Origin: Spodoptera frugiperda
Lineage: Eukaryota > Arthropoda > Insecta > Lepidoptera > Noctuidae
Length of the DNA stretch: 64,000 nucleotides
Reading direction: 5' to 3'
Assembly: GCF_023101765.2 (NCBI RefSeq)
Contig: NC_064212.1
Span: forward strand, 4,154,001-4,218,000
The stretch's first letter is position 1. Each line of letters starts with the position of its first letter. The translations under genes and the position numbers were made by a program. The notes beneath the pieces are model-generated. The model ran no database searches, had not been told where the DNA came from, and saw only the letters and a program-made list of their open reading frames with translations. Shown piece by piece: positions 37,451-47,215 of this stretch.

Positions 37451-39949
37451 TTTATTTATTTATTAGGAAACCCAATAGCTTATTTACAATTTAATTCCCA
37501 CTTTTCACCAGCATATTGCCTTATACCGGGCGCCATATCAGGCTCCGTTTCAGTTTTGAAAAATCTTATTATAAAAAAGCTAGAATTAGTCTCTTCAGTT
37601 TTATCTATGTATATATTTCAATTTACAACCTACAGATTACAAAAAACCAAACATCGACCATGACACTGACACTGAATGTTTAAAAAGTTTTGTAAATAAC
37701 CACAAAATGGTGGACAACACAAAAATAAACACCATGGCCAATGAGTCAGCAGTAGATATAACCTGTTGGTATAAACAACACATCAAGCTATGCAAAACCA
37801 GTATAAAATGAACTGTTGAACGTACTGAAAGAATGTATAAAGCGAGACCAAGATAATCTGGTTTTATATAACTTGATGTATGCATATTTTGGTATCTGCA
37901 ACGTAGCGTCCAATTGAGATGTTCGACCGCCATTTGTAATTTCAATGTATGTAATTGCCTATGTCAGAGGTCCACATTAGAAATTAACTTTCTTCTCCAC
38001 ACATAAATATTTTATTAAAATAATGCCAATATCCAATTTCGATCTTATGATTAATGTGTTTGTACTTATTTTCGAATGTTATGTATACAAATCGGTATGA
38101 TCAGTTTGATGTTTATGTTATTAGTTGAATTACAGGTGATGTTATTACTGACATTTGATTGGAATTTTTAGTTTATTATGATTATGATTGAGTTGTTTTC
38201 TAAAGACGGTTTTTTGTCGTCCAATTTTAGGTTAGTGAGTAAAAAATGTAATGTGAAGTGCTATACCTAAGTTTGTAATTAAGAATATTGCTTTGTAAAT
38301 TAGCTTTAGAAATATTCAACATATAAAATGTATATGAGGATACTTGTATGAGTGAAACAAAAATTTTTCTGACCTGAATACCACAACATCTAGCATAGAA
38401 ATAACTGTAAGGAAACTAAACAAGAAACTTCTCAAATGTCAAACTACACAGCGATATTACTTCTAAATATAGGTAACACATTCTAGCACAAGTTAGAACA
38501 AGTGCGAACCGATATCAATACTACAAACTAATCTAGAACTGTATTTCAATACGTGATATAAGGCTGGGTACTCACGCACGGGCGGCCGTACGTTACTATT
38601 TAATTTGCGGGCAGCTCGCCCAAGATAGGCCTGATGAGACGGAGACAGCGGCCGGAAGTGGACCCTCCCCCTAAGCCACCCCAGTGGACGCAGATATGTA
38701 CTAGGTCTATTCAAGTGTGACGGTGAGGTATTAAAATGTTGATAGTGTCGACGTTGAAGACGGCACGGACGGCTGGTGAATTATTTTAGCGGTACATAAG
38801 GTTTTTTGTTCGGTTTGTCATAGACTGTGTGATATTTGAAAGGTCATTTGAATTGTATGAAGAATGGACGTTTAATACAAATTCTTCGACGTTTTAGTTG
38901 AGGGTGATAGATAATTTAATCCGTATTGTAAACCTTACGGACATTTAATTTATCGAAGTCTTCAAATCATGTCATTATCCCCTATTACACATGAAAGGCA
39001 TTAACATCTATTATGGTAAAATATAGCGGGAAGAAGCTAATTAAAACCAACTTCTACTTTAATAAAACCAGTACCACAGCACCTCGTGCACATATCCTTA
39101 AAGCCAGGCACATCTAAACAATCACTTGCAATATCTATATTCGTACAATTCTCTCGATTTCAATATCTCTGTGTGGGGGGCCACCCCTTCCCTCACTTCT
39201 AGGAGAGATGATAGCTCCCTCTTACGTGTGCGGTCTTGTTTGTGTCCAGACTGTCCTGCCTAATATTGGCCTTTCATTATGACGTACGAGCCTTGGATTC
39301 CGACTTGTGATGCATAGCCGACGACAGAATATTCTCAGGTATATTCCGTAGAATTGAACGTCTTGGATTTATAGCACATAGGTACCTACTACACATACAT
39401 ATGTTCCTAGAAGCGCTAGTGAATTCATACGCATCGTGTCCTTCCAGTAATTGGGTTGTCACCGCTTTTGTAAAGTAAATAAATTATCCCTACTTAAGGT
39501 TCGATGATGAGCTCGGTCCGTAAAGGAAAACAACCTCAGAAATAAGTTGTTGACAGAATATTAAAACGGCCAGTTATCGGGATTACGTCTAGACGCTTCA
39601 ACTCTTTTATTTCCAAACACGGGGTAATTGACTTACCTTCTCATACATTTTCCAGACTTGAATAGGTACAGCTCAAATGACTGGGGTTGCCAATTAATAC
39701 GACGGATACCAACCAATTAACTGTGCTCTTATTATCTAACCAAATTCGACACACATACAAAGCATTCAAATGGATTCTGGTGTTTGTAAACGACAAAAGA
39801 ATTTCACGCAAATATGACATTACCAAACCAAAATAACTTAATGCAATGATAGCCGACAAAAATCACAAACCGCATCGTAAAGCATTGTTAGTTAAACAAT
39901 TAAACTATAATTGTGTGATACGCTACAAATTGATAATCGAAAATTAAAA

Positions 39950-40160
39950 TGACGAGTTCCCGCCAACAATGTGCGGCGGCCATATTGCGGCGCGCGCTCG
40001 GTGTTGCCATGCGCGATAATTATTAATTTGCAGCGGCACTCGCGACTGTCATTAGCGACACCTCGCGCCAATTACGAAGCTCAGGGAGTTTGATGAGCAC
40101 TTTTTTATTTAGCACAAGCGTTACTCCGGCAATTATTGAATGACTCGCGACGCGTAAGCC
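39950..40160. promoter_or_regulatory. CpG-rich candidate enhancer 5.4 kb upstream of SoxNeuro
   Basis: Contains CCAACAATGTGCGGCGGCCA (Sox-type ACAATG and GCCAT), GCGGCGCGCGCTCGG, a second GCCAT and AATTATTAATTTG homeodomain-type sites. It is non-repetitive, with no frame. Confidence 0.3.
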
Positions 40161-40884
40161 TCTAGTGGTTTTCATTTGTGGAAGAGTGCGATTTTGTAGT
40201 GTTTGAGCGTTGACTCTTTTAATGAAATGTTAATTGTAAAATTGATGTCACCTAGCGATGGAATCAACAAATTGATTGCAGTTACTTATTTGTTTTAATG
40301 GTTTTATTGTTTGTCATTGATTTGTATTGACGCTTTTGTTTTTTTAACTTCGTATTGTTGTTTCATTTGTTAACTGATCGTATCAAGAGAGTTGACACTT
40401 AACCTCATCTTCTATAGGATAAATATAATATGATTCGCCAACTCCTTTCACCGTGTACAGTATCATTTTAACTGGATCGGGGCAAGTAAAGATTATCGCG
40501 GGTTTCCGAGGGATTCCCATATTTAACGCCACGGACTCAAAACCGGGATTCATTAAATTGAAACTGGAGCAAAATGGCGTCGGCACCAGTCGGCGCGAAC
40601 CGTTTCACGCTCTGACAGTTTTGTAGTCTGAATGCAGAATAGACCTAACCTATCTGCGATCTGCGATATACTTGTATGTCTGCCAGACCTGGGGGATTAT
40701 TAACATGTTACATTTCCAACTAGAAAATTATTTTATAAGCAAAATCATTGGACTGTAATGATGACTATAACTTTGATTTAAAATAATTTCTCTAATAACT
40801 TATAAGCAATATAGACATGTTAGTATAGCTGAGAAAATAGATTAGAGCATGAAAATCGCGGGAGAGTGGATATTAGTGGTAATA

Positions 40885-40994
40885 CCGATAGAGGGCGCCC
40901 TGGGGGGCCTAGTGCCTTATGTATATTTAAAAAAATAACCTTATTTAATGTTATATAAAGTCAAAGAAGTACGTAAGGATCACACTAGATGGCG
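40885..40994 (+). promoter_or_regulatory. Pair of CTCF-like sites
   Basis: CCGATAGAGGGCG (40885-40897, 11 of 13) and ACACTAGATGGCG (40982-40994, 12 of 13, the AGATGGCGC form favoured by insect CTCF), both on plus, 97 bp apart and 4.4 kb upstream of SoxNeuro. They face the opposite way from the sites at 4468 and 24894. Confidence 0.35.
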
Positions 40995-41180
40995 CTCTAA
41001 AATTTCAGCCCACCCCTAAAAAAATAAATAAAGGCGTGAGTTAAGAGTTTAGGTATTGACATTGAGAATTAAAATTAATAACATTAAGCGTTTATAAATA
41101 ATCTTTAATTCGTAAATTACATAACTTGTATACGACATCTATAAATATGAGCCAGGGGATTTTTGAACCTATTTATTATG

Positions 41181-41390
41181 TTCTTTTCCTTTTAAACGTT
41201 GTCCCATACTAGGATATATTCCTGTTCCTTCGTGGGAGCGTTTACAAACATACAAATTCACATATACATGACACCCAGACCCGAAACAACAGTTTGAAGA
41301 TCACACAAAAAATTGCTCTGTGTGGGAATCGAACCCGCTACATACTGCGCAGCAACCCGTTGGCCAGGCACCGTGCAGTCACGTAGTCAC
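41181..41390 (-). repeat. tRNA-derived SINE, family S2
   Basis: The minus-strand head contains GTGCCTGGCCAACGGG and the B box GCGGGTTCGATTCCCA. The body contains TTTCGGGTCTGGGTGTCATG and TGAATTTGTATGTTTG, and the tail ends GGGACAACGTTTAAAAGG. It is different from S1 beyond the tRNA-like head. A short in-frame reading here on the plus strand is only a by-product of the repeat. Confidence 0.6.
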
Positions 41391-41447
41391 ATACTATCCT
41401 TGGTTCGATATGGTGAGAAATAATGATATAGAAAACACCACGTTCAC

Positions 41448-41640
41448 TAAAGGCAGATTGCATTGGCGATTTCAAACTTATAATACTAAAATTGTTAGTA
41501 AAATTTTCCTTGCAATGTTTTCTCTTGCCTTATGTCAATAATGTATCATATCTATCTTAGAAATTATAGGTTTTGAACTGTTACTCTCATGCTTGAGAAG
41601 CGGGTACCTAAATCTCCCGGCCAAGTTATGATACAGAGTC
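41448..41640 (-). repeat. SINE-like family S3, strongly diverged copy
   Basis: Contains GGCGATTTCAAACTTATAAT, a degenerate middle, and CTTGAGAAGCGGGTACCTAA with CTCCCGGCCAAG, the head-side blocks of the family. It lies about 60 bp from the S2 copy in the same orientation. Confidence 0.45.
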
Positions 41641-42082
41641 ATTTACCTAAAATGAATTCTATTATAATAGCTTAAAATTCCTATTCAATTGATCTGAACT
41701 ATAATTCACACACGCATTTGTAACCCATATGACTTAGTAGCTAATACAGACTTAGGGGAATTCGAAGGTTATAAGTACAAACGTACATTACACCCACTGA
41801 GTGCTTATATACGTAATACCTACATATGTATGTGTACCTAATGTGCGCTAGTAATGTTAATATGTATGTACTTCATTCAATTTATATGTGAACTTTTTTG
41901 ACCCACAATCTGTACTGTAACTATGTACTTAATAAATTAATGCATTACCTCATCATATTGACAAACATAAAATTACAAATTTGAGTCTACGGTTGCCTTT
42001 AAGAATAAAAACTGTATTAAATTCAATATTTGCAAATAAATATTGTAAATTATTACTCATAAGTTATACATATATATGTGTA

Positions 42083-42124
42083 AGTAAACTGCACAGGATC
42101 GACACCTGTGCACAGTTCGTTTAC
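42083..42124. repeat. Short hairpin
   Basis: GCACAGG (42091-42097) and CCTGTGC (42105-42111) pair exactly with a 7-nt loop. Flanking GTAAACT and the downstream AGTTCGTTTAC extend the stem with bulges. Function unknown. Confidence 0.4.
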
Positions 42125-43779
42125 CCTAGTAATGTACTTTACAAGTAAACATCTATGAAATGTACTAACAATATTTTTGCATACAAATATGTTGATATTC
42201 TTAAAGAAATAAATACATTTGCAAAATCACCACACGTGTTTTTTTTACCTTAACTCGTTTTAAAAAGTGAAAGTGTCTGTATCGGTAGCTCAACAAACGA
42301 AATGCTAACAATAAAAGGTACCAGACCCATTTTTATGGCCCTAAGAACTAAACAATAGGCCACGCTTAAAACAATAAAAGTTCCTACAGCAACTAGACAA
42401 TAGCCCAAAACTTTCAAGCGATTTTGACCATTAAATCATCCTCTTAACGGGTCAAAATAGCGTAAAAGGACTACAGGTAATAACCATTACTAAGACGTCA
42501 AAAATAATCTTTTTCTTAGAATTTTATGATTACATTGGCTGTGAGTTTAAAGATTTTTTGGCTTAAATTTACAACATAACGGTAAAAAAGATAAGATTTG
42601 TGGGAACGTCTTGTTTCAAAAATTAACATGACTCCATACATTAGCACATTTTGAAACACTGAATAGTTTAATACTTTATGTTAAAATATCTAATCTATCA
42701 AAAGTTAATAATTAAGTAACTAAGTATCGTCATCACATCAACAGATAAGTCAAATTCAAAATTAAAAGTAAAATAAGTTTTTCAAAAGTAATAATGACAA
42801 TTTCAATAAATTTAACTGTCCGTCTGTCCTAGTCCTAGTCAATAGATGTAATTGACTGTCAGATGCAAAAGAAGTAAATGTAGAAAAAGAAATTAAATAA
42901 CATGAACCTCAAGTTAATCAAATAACACAAACATAGGATAATTATGATTATGTACAATAGGTAGATACGGCATGACTAAATAACGGCAGAATTAAACAAC
43001 CCCAATCAAAAATATTCTTTAGACATTAGTTGTATGGGGCTTCTATCAAAAATTTAAATTGATCCAGAGTCATTGGATTAAGATCACTCAAACGAAATTC
43101 TCCGATCATTGACATTAGTTGTTATATGTTACTATCAAAAACTTAAAGGAATTTATTTAGAGTCATTTGATTTACATCAATTATTCATTTCAGCCGTTAT
43201 AAAATACTATAAATACAGAAAGAATGGTGAAGGAAAACCAAAAAATATAAAGACTCCTTAATAATATAGGAAATCGATAAACTACAAGCAAATACATAAA
43301 TTCGAGCTTTTAACTTCATAATTATGCAAATAGGCACAATACAGTAAGAGTAATTAAGTGGTAGGTATAGGATCAATCTAAAACATTTTTAAGAAAACTA
43401 TGACGATAAATAGATTAACTGTCCTCAAAATAACAATTAGTTAATAACTAGGTATGTGCCAAAAGTTGATGATTAGATCCAACACAAATTGAATAATAGA
43501 TAAGAATACGCTAATTGCGGTTAATAAAAACGAAAACATAAACGATTAACAAACGATAAAAATCGATTAATTAGCAGCCAACACAATAAGTGTAAACAAT
43601 TACGAAACAAACGTAAAACATAATCGTTCTAATGATAACAAACAAAATGTTTCTAGAATGATTCAAAAAGAAAATTTTACAAATCAAGTTTTACTTATTA
43701 CCGCATCACAAGTAACTCGTGATAAATCTTACGTAAAGTTATTTAGGGAACAGAAAGTTTTTCAAACACGTAATATAGG

Positions 43780-44041
43780 TAAGTAACGTCACACTTTTTA
43801 ACATGGGGGATAGGCAATACACATCTGAAATTACTACCCACTTCTCACCAGTTATGTTATAAATACCATGTAACAGGGGGCAAGCCCATGCAATACATTT
43901 GCCAATTCTAGATTTCAGAACAAAAACACCACAAGCTGACAAAGCTCAATAATATTTCAATCAACTCGGGAATCGAACCCAAACTTGCTCGGATCACACA
44001 AATTACATATGCGGCCATTCAAGCAACAACGAGGCAGTTAC
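43780..44041 (-). repeat. tRNA-derived SINE, family S1
   Basis: On the minus strand the head reads CTGCCTCGTTGTTGCTTGAA and carries the B box GGGTTCGATTCCC, followed by the family body and the tail module GGTGAGAAGTGGGTAG and GTGTGACGTTAC. It is nearly full length but internally diverged. Confidence 0.6.
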
Positions 44042-45079
44042 CAAATCTTTTTTAAATTTCTATATAGTCCTTAACTTGTAAATAAAACCTTGCGATTTAT
44101 AGAATTATTGTTTTTTCATTTGTTACACCTGTCTATCATCATCTACTTAAAATAGAAATAAAACAGAAATGCTATGGTCACTAAGACATGATATGTCATC
44201 AATTCCATGAAAATAATTTGGATAATTACCATTTCTAGTCATATCTAGTCATGATCATCTTTATCTAATCTAGGTATAGTCTTATCACTAACATCTCGTG
44301 AGTCATAAAGATGATGTTTAAGTATTCTACGTCGACATTTTATTCTATTAAACATCGTTGATTTATAAATCATTTCTACCATTGATTTTTAAAGTTTTGC
44401 ATACCAAATTTCCAATTACAACTTTTTGGCAATCATCTTCTGATTCCAACAACTTATCAACCAACTCAAGAAGTTGATCATCTTTGTGTCATATAAACAT
44501 GTTTATAAGCGCATGAAGCAAATACAAGACTTATTACAATAGCCGTAGTAAAGAAGTTGTCAAAGAAGTATCGAGTGACTTGGCAACAGTCTGTCAGCCA
44601 CTTAAAACAATGCTCTGAACCGTCGCTGAACAAGCGCGTGGTTTTCCGTATCATTGTACCAAGTAACGTCTTTTATGTTAGCAAGTTCTTTCTCATTCAG
44701 TAGGTGGATAGCACAACATTGTCGCACGGGCCTTGAACTCGCTCCAGCTGAACAAACTACAATGTGTCTGTGCGTAACTATTGAGAAACATATTTTCTGT
44801 CTAGTCGACAAATAAGCGTTGGAATATAAAATCATACTGTGATTATAAGCTTCTATCTGAGAAGCTTGTAATTTGCTTTCTCTTGGCATTCTCAGATTTT
44901 GGACTACATATTGCCATTGTAATTACTCAGTGTTCTCGAAAGATAAAATATTAATGAAAATTTAAAATTTATTGCAGTTCTTGCCCTAAAATACTAAGTG
45001 TAGGTACAGGTAATGCATGTGTAGTTTACAACATAAACTAAGGCCGAGAATGCAGCCACCGTCGGCAAACAAAATTGAG

Positions 45080-45087
45080 ATTTGCAT
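45080..45087 (-). promoter_or_regulatory. POU octamer ATTTGCAT in the SoxNeuro promoter
   Basis: A perfect octamer (ATGCAAAT on the minus strand) sits 336 bp before the SoxNeuro ATG at the edge of the CpG-rich island, with an AACAAAATTG Sox-like element 5-12 bp away. POU factors such as Ventral veins lacking are known partners of SoxB proteins. The octamer occurs several more times in the window, so only its position makes this copy notable. Confidence 0.4.
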
Positions 45088-45135
45088 GAGGCGGCGGCGA
45101 GGCGTACGCTCGGCTCGCTCGCCACGCGATTAAAA

Positions 45136-45429
45136 ATGCAGGCCGCGGCGGGTGGGAGAGCGCGGGCGGGGCGGGGCCGTAGGTCGCGCTACCATTGGAC
45201 GAAACGCAGGCAGGCGGGGCCCGGGGTGCGCGCGCGGGGGGCTCTCGCAGTCGCAGCCGCCCGGACGAGCAGCCTCCTCACAACGTACGTAGCCTCCGCG
45301 CCGCACGGTACCGCAATACGTTATACGCGCGCCTCCGCGAGTCCATGTGAACGACCGACGGTTCTCTCGCTGTGTACGGTGAACGAAGGATCGGCAAGCT
45401 GTACGCTCCTCAGGAAGACGATATGTTGA
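45136..45429 (+). other. Overlapping uORF, 97 codons, ending 2 nt before the second SoxNeuro ATG
   Basis: ATG at 45136 (A at -3) opens an Arg/Ala-rich frame that runs over the first SoxNeuro start and stops with TGA at 45427-45429. The second in-frame SoxNeuro ATG, in a strong context, begins at 45432. The peptide has no recognisable domain and its composition simply reflects the CpG-rich leader, so a protein product is doubtful. A translational control role is possible only if transcription starts upstream of 45136. Confidence 0.3.
45345..45350 (+). other. Start-stop mini-uORF (ATGTGA)
   Basis: A start codon directly followed by a stop lies in frame with, and 73 bp before, the SoxNeuro ATG. 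Start-stop elements are known to stall or divert initiating ribosomes. The context is weak (T at -3). The TGA also proves that the SoxNeuro frame is closed upstream in genomic DNA. Confidence 0.4.
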
Positions 45430-46520
45430 CGATGGAGACGGATCTCAAGGGCGGCAGCCTACATGCCACGGTGCCGCCGCATCACGCGCTCCAGCACGGC
45501 TACGGCTCGCTGGGCGCGCTCGGCGGCATGATGGCTCTGCCACAGCAGCAGCCGCTGGCCCAGCACCAGCCGCTGCAGCACCAGCACCACCAGGCGCTCC
45601 CGCAGCATCACCAGCCGCAGCCACAACACCACCAACCACCTAATAACAACAACAACAACACAAGTAAAAACTCCAACGCAGAGCGCGTCAAGCGCCCAAT
45701 GAATGCGTTCATGGTGTGGTCACGCGGCCAACGCAGGAAGATGGCATCGGATAATCCTAAAATGCACAACTCAGAAATATCAAAACGTCTTGGTGCACAG
45801 TGGAAAGACCTCTCTGAATCAGAGAAGCGACCGTTCATTGACGAAGCGAAGAGACTTCGTGCTGTTCACATGAAAGAACACCCGGATTACAAATACAGGC
45901 CGAGGAGGAAGACGAAGACCCTCGCCAAGAAACAAGAGAAGTACCCGTTAGGAGGTGGTGCACTGCTAGGCGGTGGTGAAGCACAGAGGAGCGCAGCTCC
46001 ACCTTCACAACAACCCCGTGATGTGTACCAAATGACACCGAACGGATACATGCCTAACGGATACATGATGCACGATCCCAGTGCTTACCAGCAGCAAGCC
46101 TATGGCTACCCTCGCTACGACGTATCCCAGATGCAACAGAGTGGTTACGGACAATACTACGGCGGCGGCCAAGGCTCCCCGTACCTGCCACAGCCGCCCT
46201 CGCCGTCGGCGTACGGCCTGGGCCCAGGCTCACCAGGCGGCTACGCGCTGCCACCTTCGTGCGCATCGCATTCTCCCAGCGGTTCATCAGCCAAGTCAGA
46301 GCCCGTGTCGCCTGGCCCGCCAGGCATGAAACGCGAATTTGCACATGAACCGCCAGCGCAGCTTAAGCGCGAATTCGCAGCGCACGCGCACCCACACGAC
46401 CAGATGGGCATGAAGCGCGAGTACGGGCAGCAGGACCTGAGCCAGATCATCAACATGTACCACGTCCCGGACGAGCAGCGATACGCCGCCGCCAACGAGC
46501 GGGCCATGCCGCTCATCTGA
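45423..46520 (+). CDS. SoxN: SoxB1 transcription factor, SoxNeuro-like (365 aa, single exon)
   Basis: Encodes a nuclear HMG-box DNA-binding factor. SoxNeuro proteins specify neural fate in insects and bind and bend AACAAT-type sites. The SOX HMG box covers residues 88-166 and contains RPMNAFMVW (91-99, with the FM intercalating pair) and the basic C-terminal tail RPRRKTK (159-165), so both usual nuclear-localisation segments are present. The box wording (SDNPKMHNSEISKRLGAQWK) matches what I remember of Drosophila SoxN rather than Dichaete. Before the box are a Q/H-rich tract (41-72) and six Asn (74-79). After it are a YG/PNGYM-rich region (202-250), four psi-K-x-E sumoylation-type motifs (K291, K303, K315, K331) and the SoxB1 C-terminal motif DLSQIINMYHVP (338-349). 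The frame is open upstream to a TGA at 45348. The first ATG is 45423 (G at -3, T at +4), and a stronger one, A at -3 and G at +4, is at 45432, so translation may start three residues later. It is shorter than Drosophila SoxN as I recall it; an upstream spliced exon cannot be excluded. Confidence 0.95.
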   Translation: MLTMETDLKGGSLHATVPPHHALQHGYGSLGALGGMMALPQQQPLAQHQPLQHQHHQALPQHHQPQPQHHQPPNNNNNNTSKNSNAERVKRPMNAFMVWSRGQRRKMASDNPKMHNSEISKRLGAQWKDLSESEKRPFIDEAKRLRAVHMKEHPDYKYRPRRKTKTLAKKQEKYPLGGGALLGGGEAQRSAAPPSQQPRDVYQMTPNGYMPNGYMMHDPSAYQQQAYGYPRYDVSQMQQSGYGQYYGGGQGSPYLPQPPSPSAYGLGPGSPGGYALPPSCASHSPSGSSAKSEPVSPGPPGMKREFAHEPPAQLKREFAAHAHPHDQMGMKREYGQQDLSQIINMYHVPDEQRYAAANERAMPLI

Positions 46521-46651
46521 GAGTCGCCGTTCGCGTGCGACATCGACATCCCGCCGCTATGAGGTGGTCGGGTCGCCGCGCCGCTCCGAACCTCCAGTGA
46601 CTTTGTTGCGAATCGGTTTTCGCATTAGGACAGTGATCGTTATCTCCCGGC

Positions 46652-46659
46652 TGTACATA
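46652..46659 (+). promoter_or_regulatory. Pumilio-type element TGTACATA in SoxNeuro 3' UTR
   Basis: Exact match to the UGUANAUA consensus of PUF-family RNA-binding proteins, about 130 nt after the stop codon and upstream of every candidate poly(A) signal, so present in all predicted 3' ends. Confidence 0.4.
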
Positions 46660-46943
46660 CTTCTAGGTATGTCCATTTATTTGTTTTGTATGTACCGACG
46701 CTGTTAGTGTTGCGGACCTGTTAACTAGCGGGCCGTCGGCCGAAAGCCGTCGGCTGGACGTTCAATTAAATGTTGTTGATGAATTATCTTGTATTATATT
46801 ATGATTATTGTATTTTTTCATGGTTTAATTTAAAATATGTTAAGTTGTGTCGTGCGGATGGACGAGAGAGTTCCGATTGTGATTCGCGTGAGAGACGATA
46901 TAGTGAACGAGGTAATTTGAATACCAAAAAAATTTGAACAATT

Positions 46944-46951
46944 TGTAAATA
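46944..46951 (+). promoter_or_regulatory. Second Pumilio-type element TGTAAATA
   Basis: Second exact UGUANAUA match, about 290 nt after the first. It would be lost if the ATTAAA at 46765 were used for cleavage, giving short and long 3' UTR forms with one or two sites. Confidence 0.4.
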
Positions 46952-47188
46952 TAGTGTTAAAGGTTAGAGATAAAGTTGGAGTTAGTCGGTAAAGCGTAGA
47001 TAGATAGTTATAAGTCGTGCCACGACGCCACACTCGTACGCCCGACGTGCGTTGTACAAAATATTTGTTATATTGAATCGAAAGTTATTAAAGCCTCGAA
47101 AGACTAAAATATTGTAATACGAAATTGTACAGTGAGTGTTATATAGTCAGTGGACACAAAAGTATATTGAAAAGAAGATGAAGTTATC

Positions 47189-47194
47189 AATAAA
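47189..47194 (+). terminator. Poly(A) signal AATAAA of SoxNeuro
   Basis: Canonical hexamer about 670 nt after the stop codon, followed about 20-55 nt later by a T/GT-rich stretch (TGCTGTTTTGTTGTTTG) typical of a downstream element. It is the first canonical AATAAA after the gene. Confidence 0.55.
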
Positions 47195-47215
47195 CGACGC
47201 GTTAAAATTGTACAT

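Larger units (their letters stand above)
35086..39949. other. Repeat-rich non-coding DNA
   Basis: Holds the S1 SINE, the Helitron group at 36216-36705 and an S3 copy. The remainder is AT-rich with no supported gene. Confidence 0.5.
41641..44977. other. AT-rich non-coding DNA just upstream of SoxNeuro
   Basis: Very AT-rich, with the hairpin at 42083 and one S1 SINE. It could hold a 5' intron if SoxNeuro has a distal first exon. Confidence 0.45.
44978..45422 (+). promoter_or_regulatory. SoxNeuro promoter and 5' leader, CpG-rich
   Basis: The 380 bases before the coding start change abruptly from AT-rich to strongly G+C- and CpG-rich (from about 45086), as expected for a promoter and first exon. 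No clear TATA box or insect TCAGT initiator was found. A plausible splice acceptor, ATTGCAG ending at 44977, precedes the island, so part of this stretch could instead be a second, spliced leader exon. The transcription start is therefore undetermined. Several upstream ATGs lie here (45012, 45049, 45086, 45136, 45345); how many are in the mRNA depends on the real start. Confidence 0.6.
46521..47215 (+). other. SoxNeuro 3' UTR
   Basis: Non-coding, becoming AT-rich after about 46760. It holds two UGUANAUA Pumilio-type motifs, a K-box TGTGAT (46878-46883) and a tandem pair of GCCGTCGGC (46732-46740 and 46746-46754) that can fold. An ATTAAA at 46765-46770 and another at 47087-47092 are possible early poly(A) signals; AATAAA at 47189-47194 followed by GT-rich sequence is the best candidate for the main end. 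The exact 3' end is inferred. Confidence 0.6.

Noticed and set aside
37637..37933. Minus-strand ATG frame of 98 codons, strongly hydrophobic
   Set aside because: The hydrophobicity follows from T-rich DNA. No family, promoter or neighbour supports it.
40383..40586. Minus-strand frame with protein-like text (NPGFESVALN, CPDPVK)
   Set aside because: Short, no ATG at the opening, no splice context, no recognised domain; possibly a conserved non-coding block instead.
41320..41390. Possible tRNA gene on the minus strand
   Set aside because: Good B box but no cloverleaf, and followed by SINE body sequence.
45445..46549. Several open frames in other registers and on the minus strand across the Sox gene
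   Set aside because: Shadows of the G+C-rich SoxNeuro coding region.
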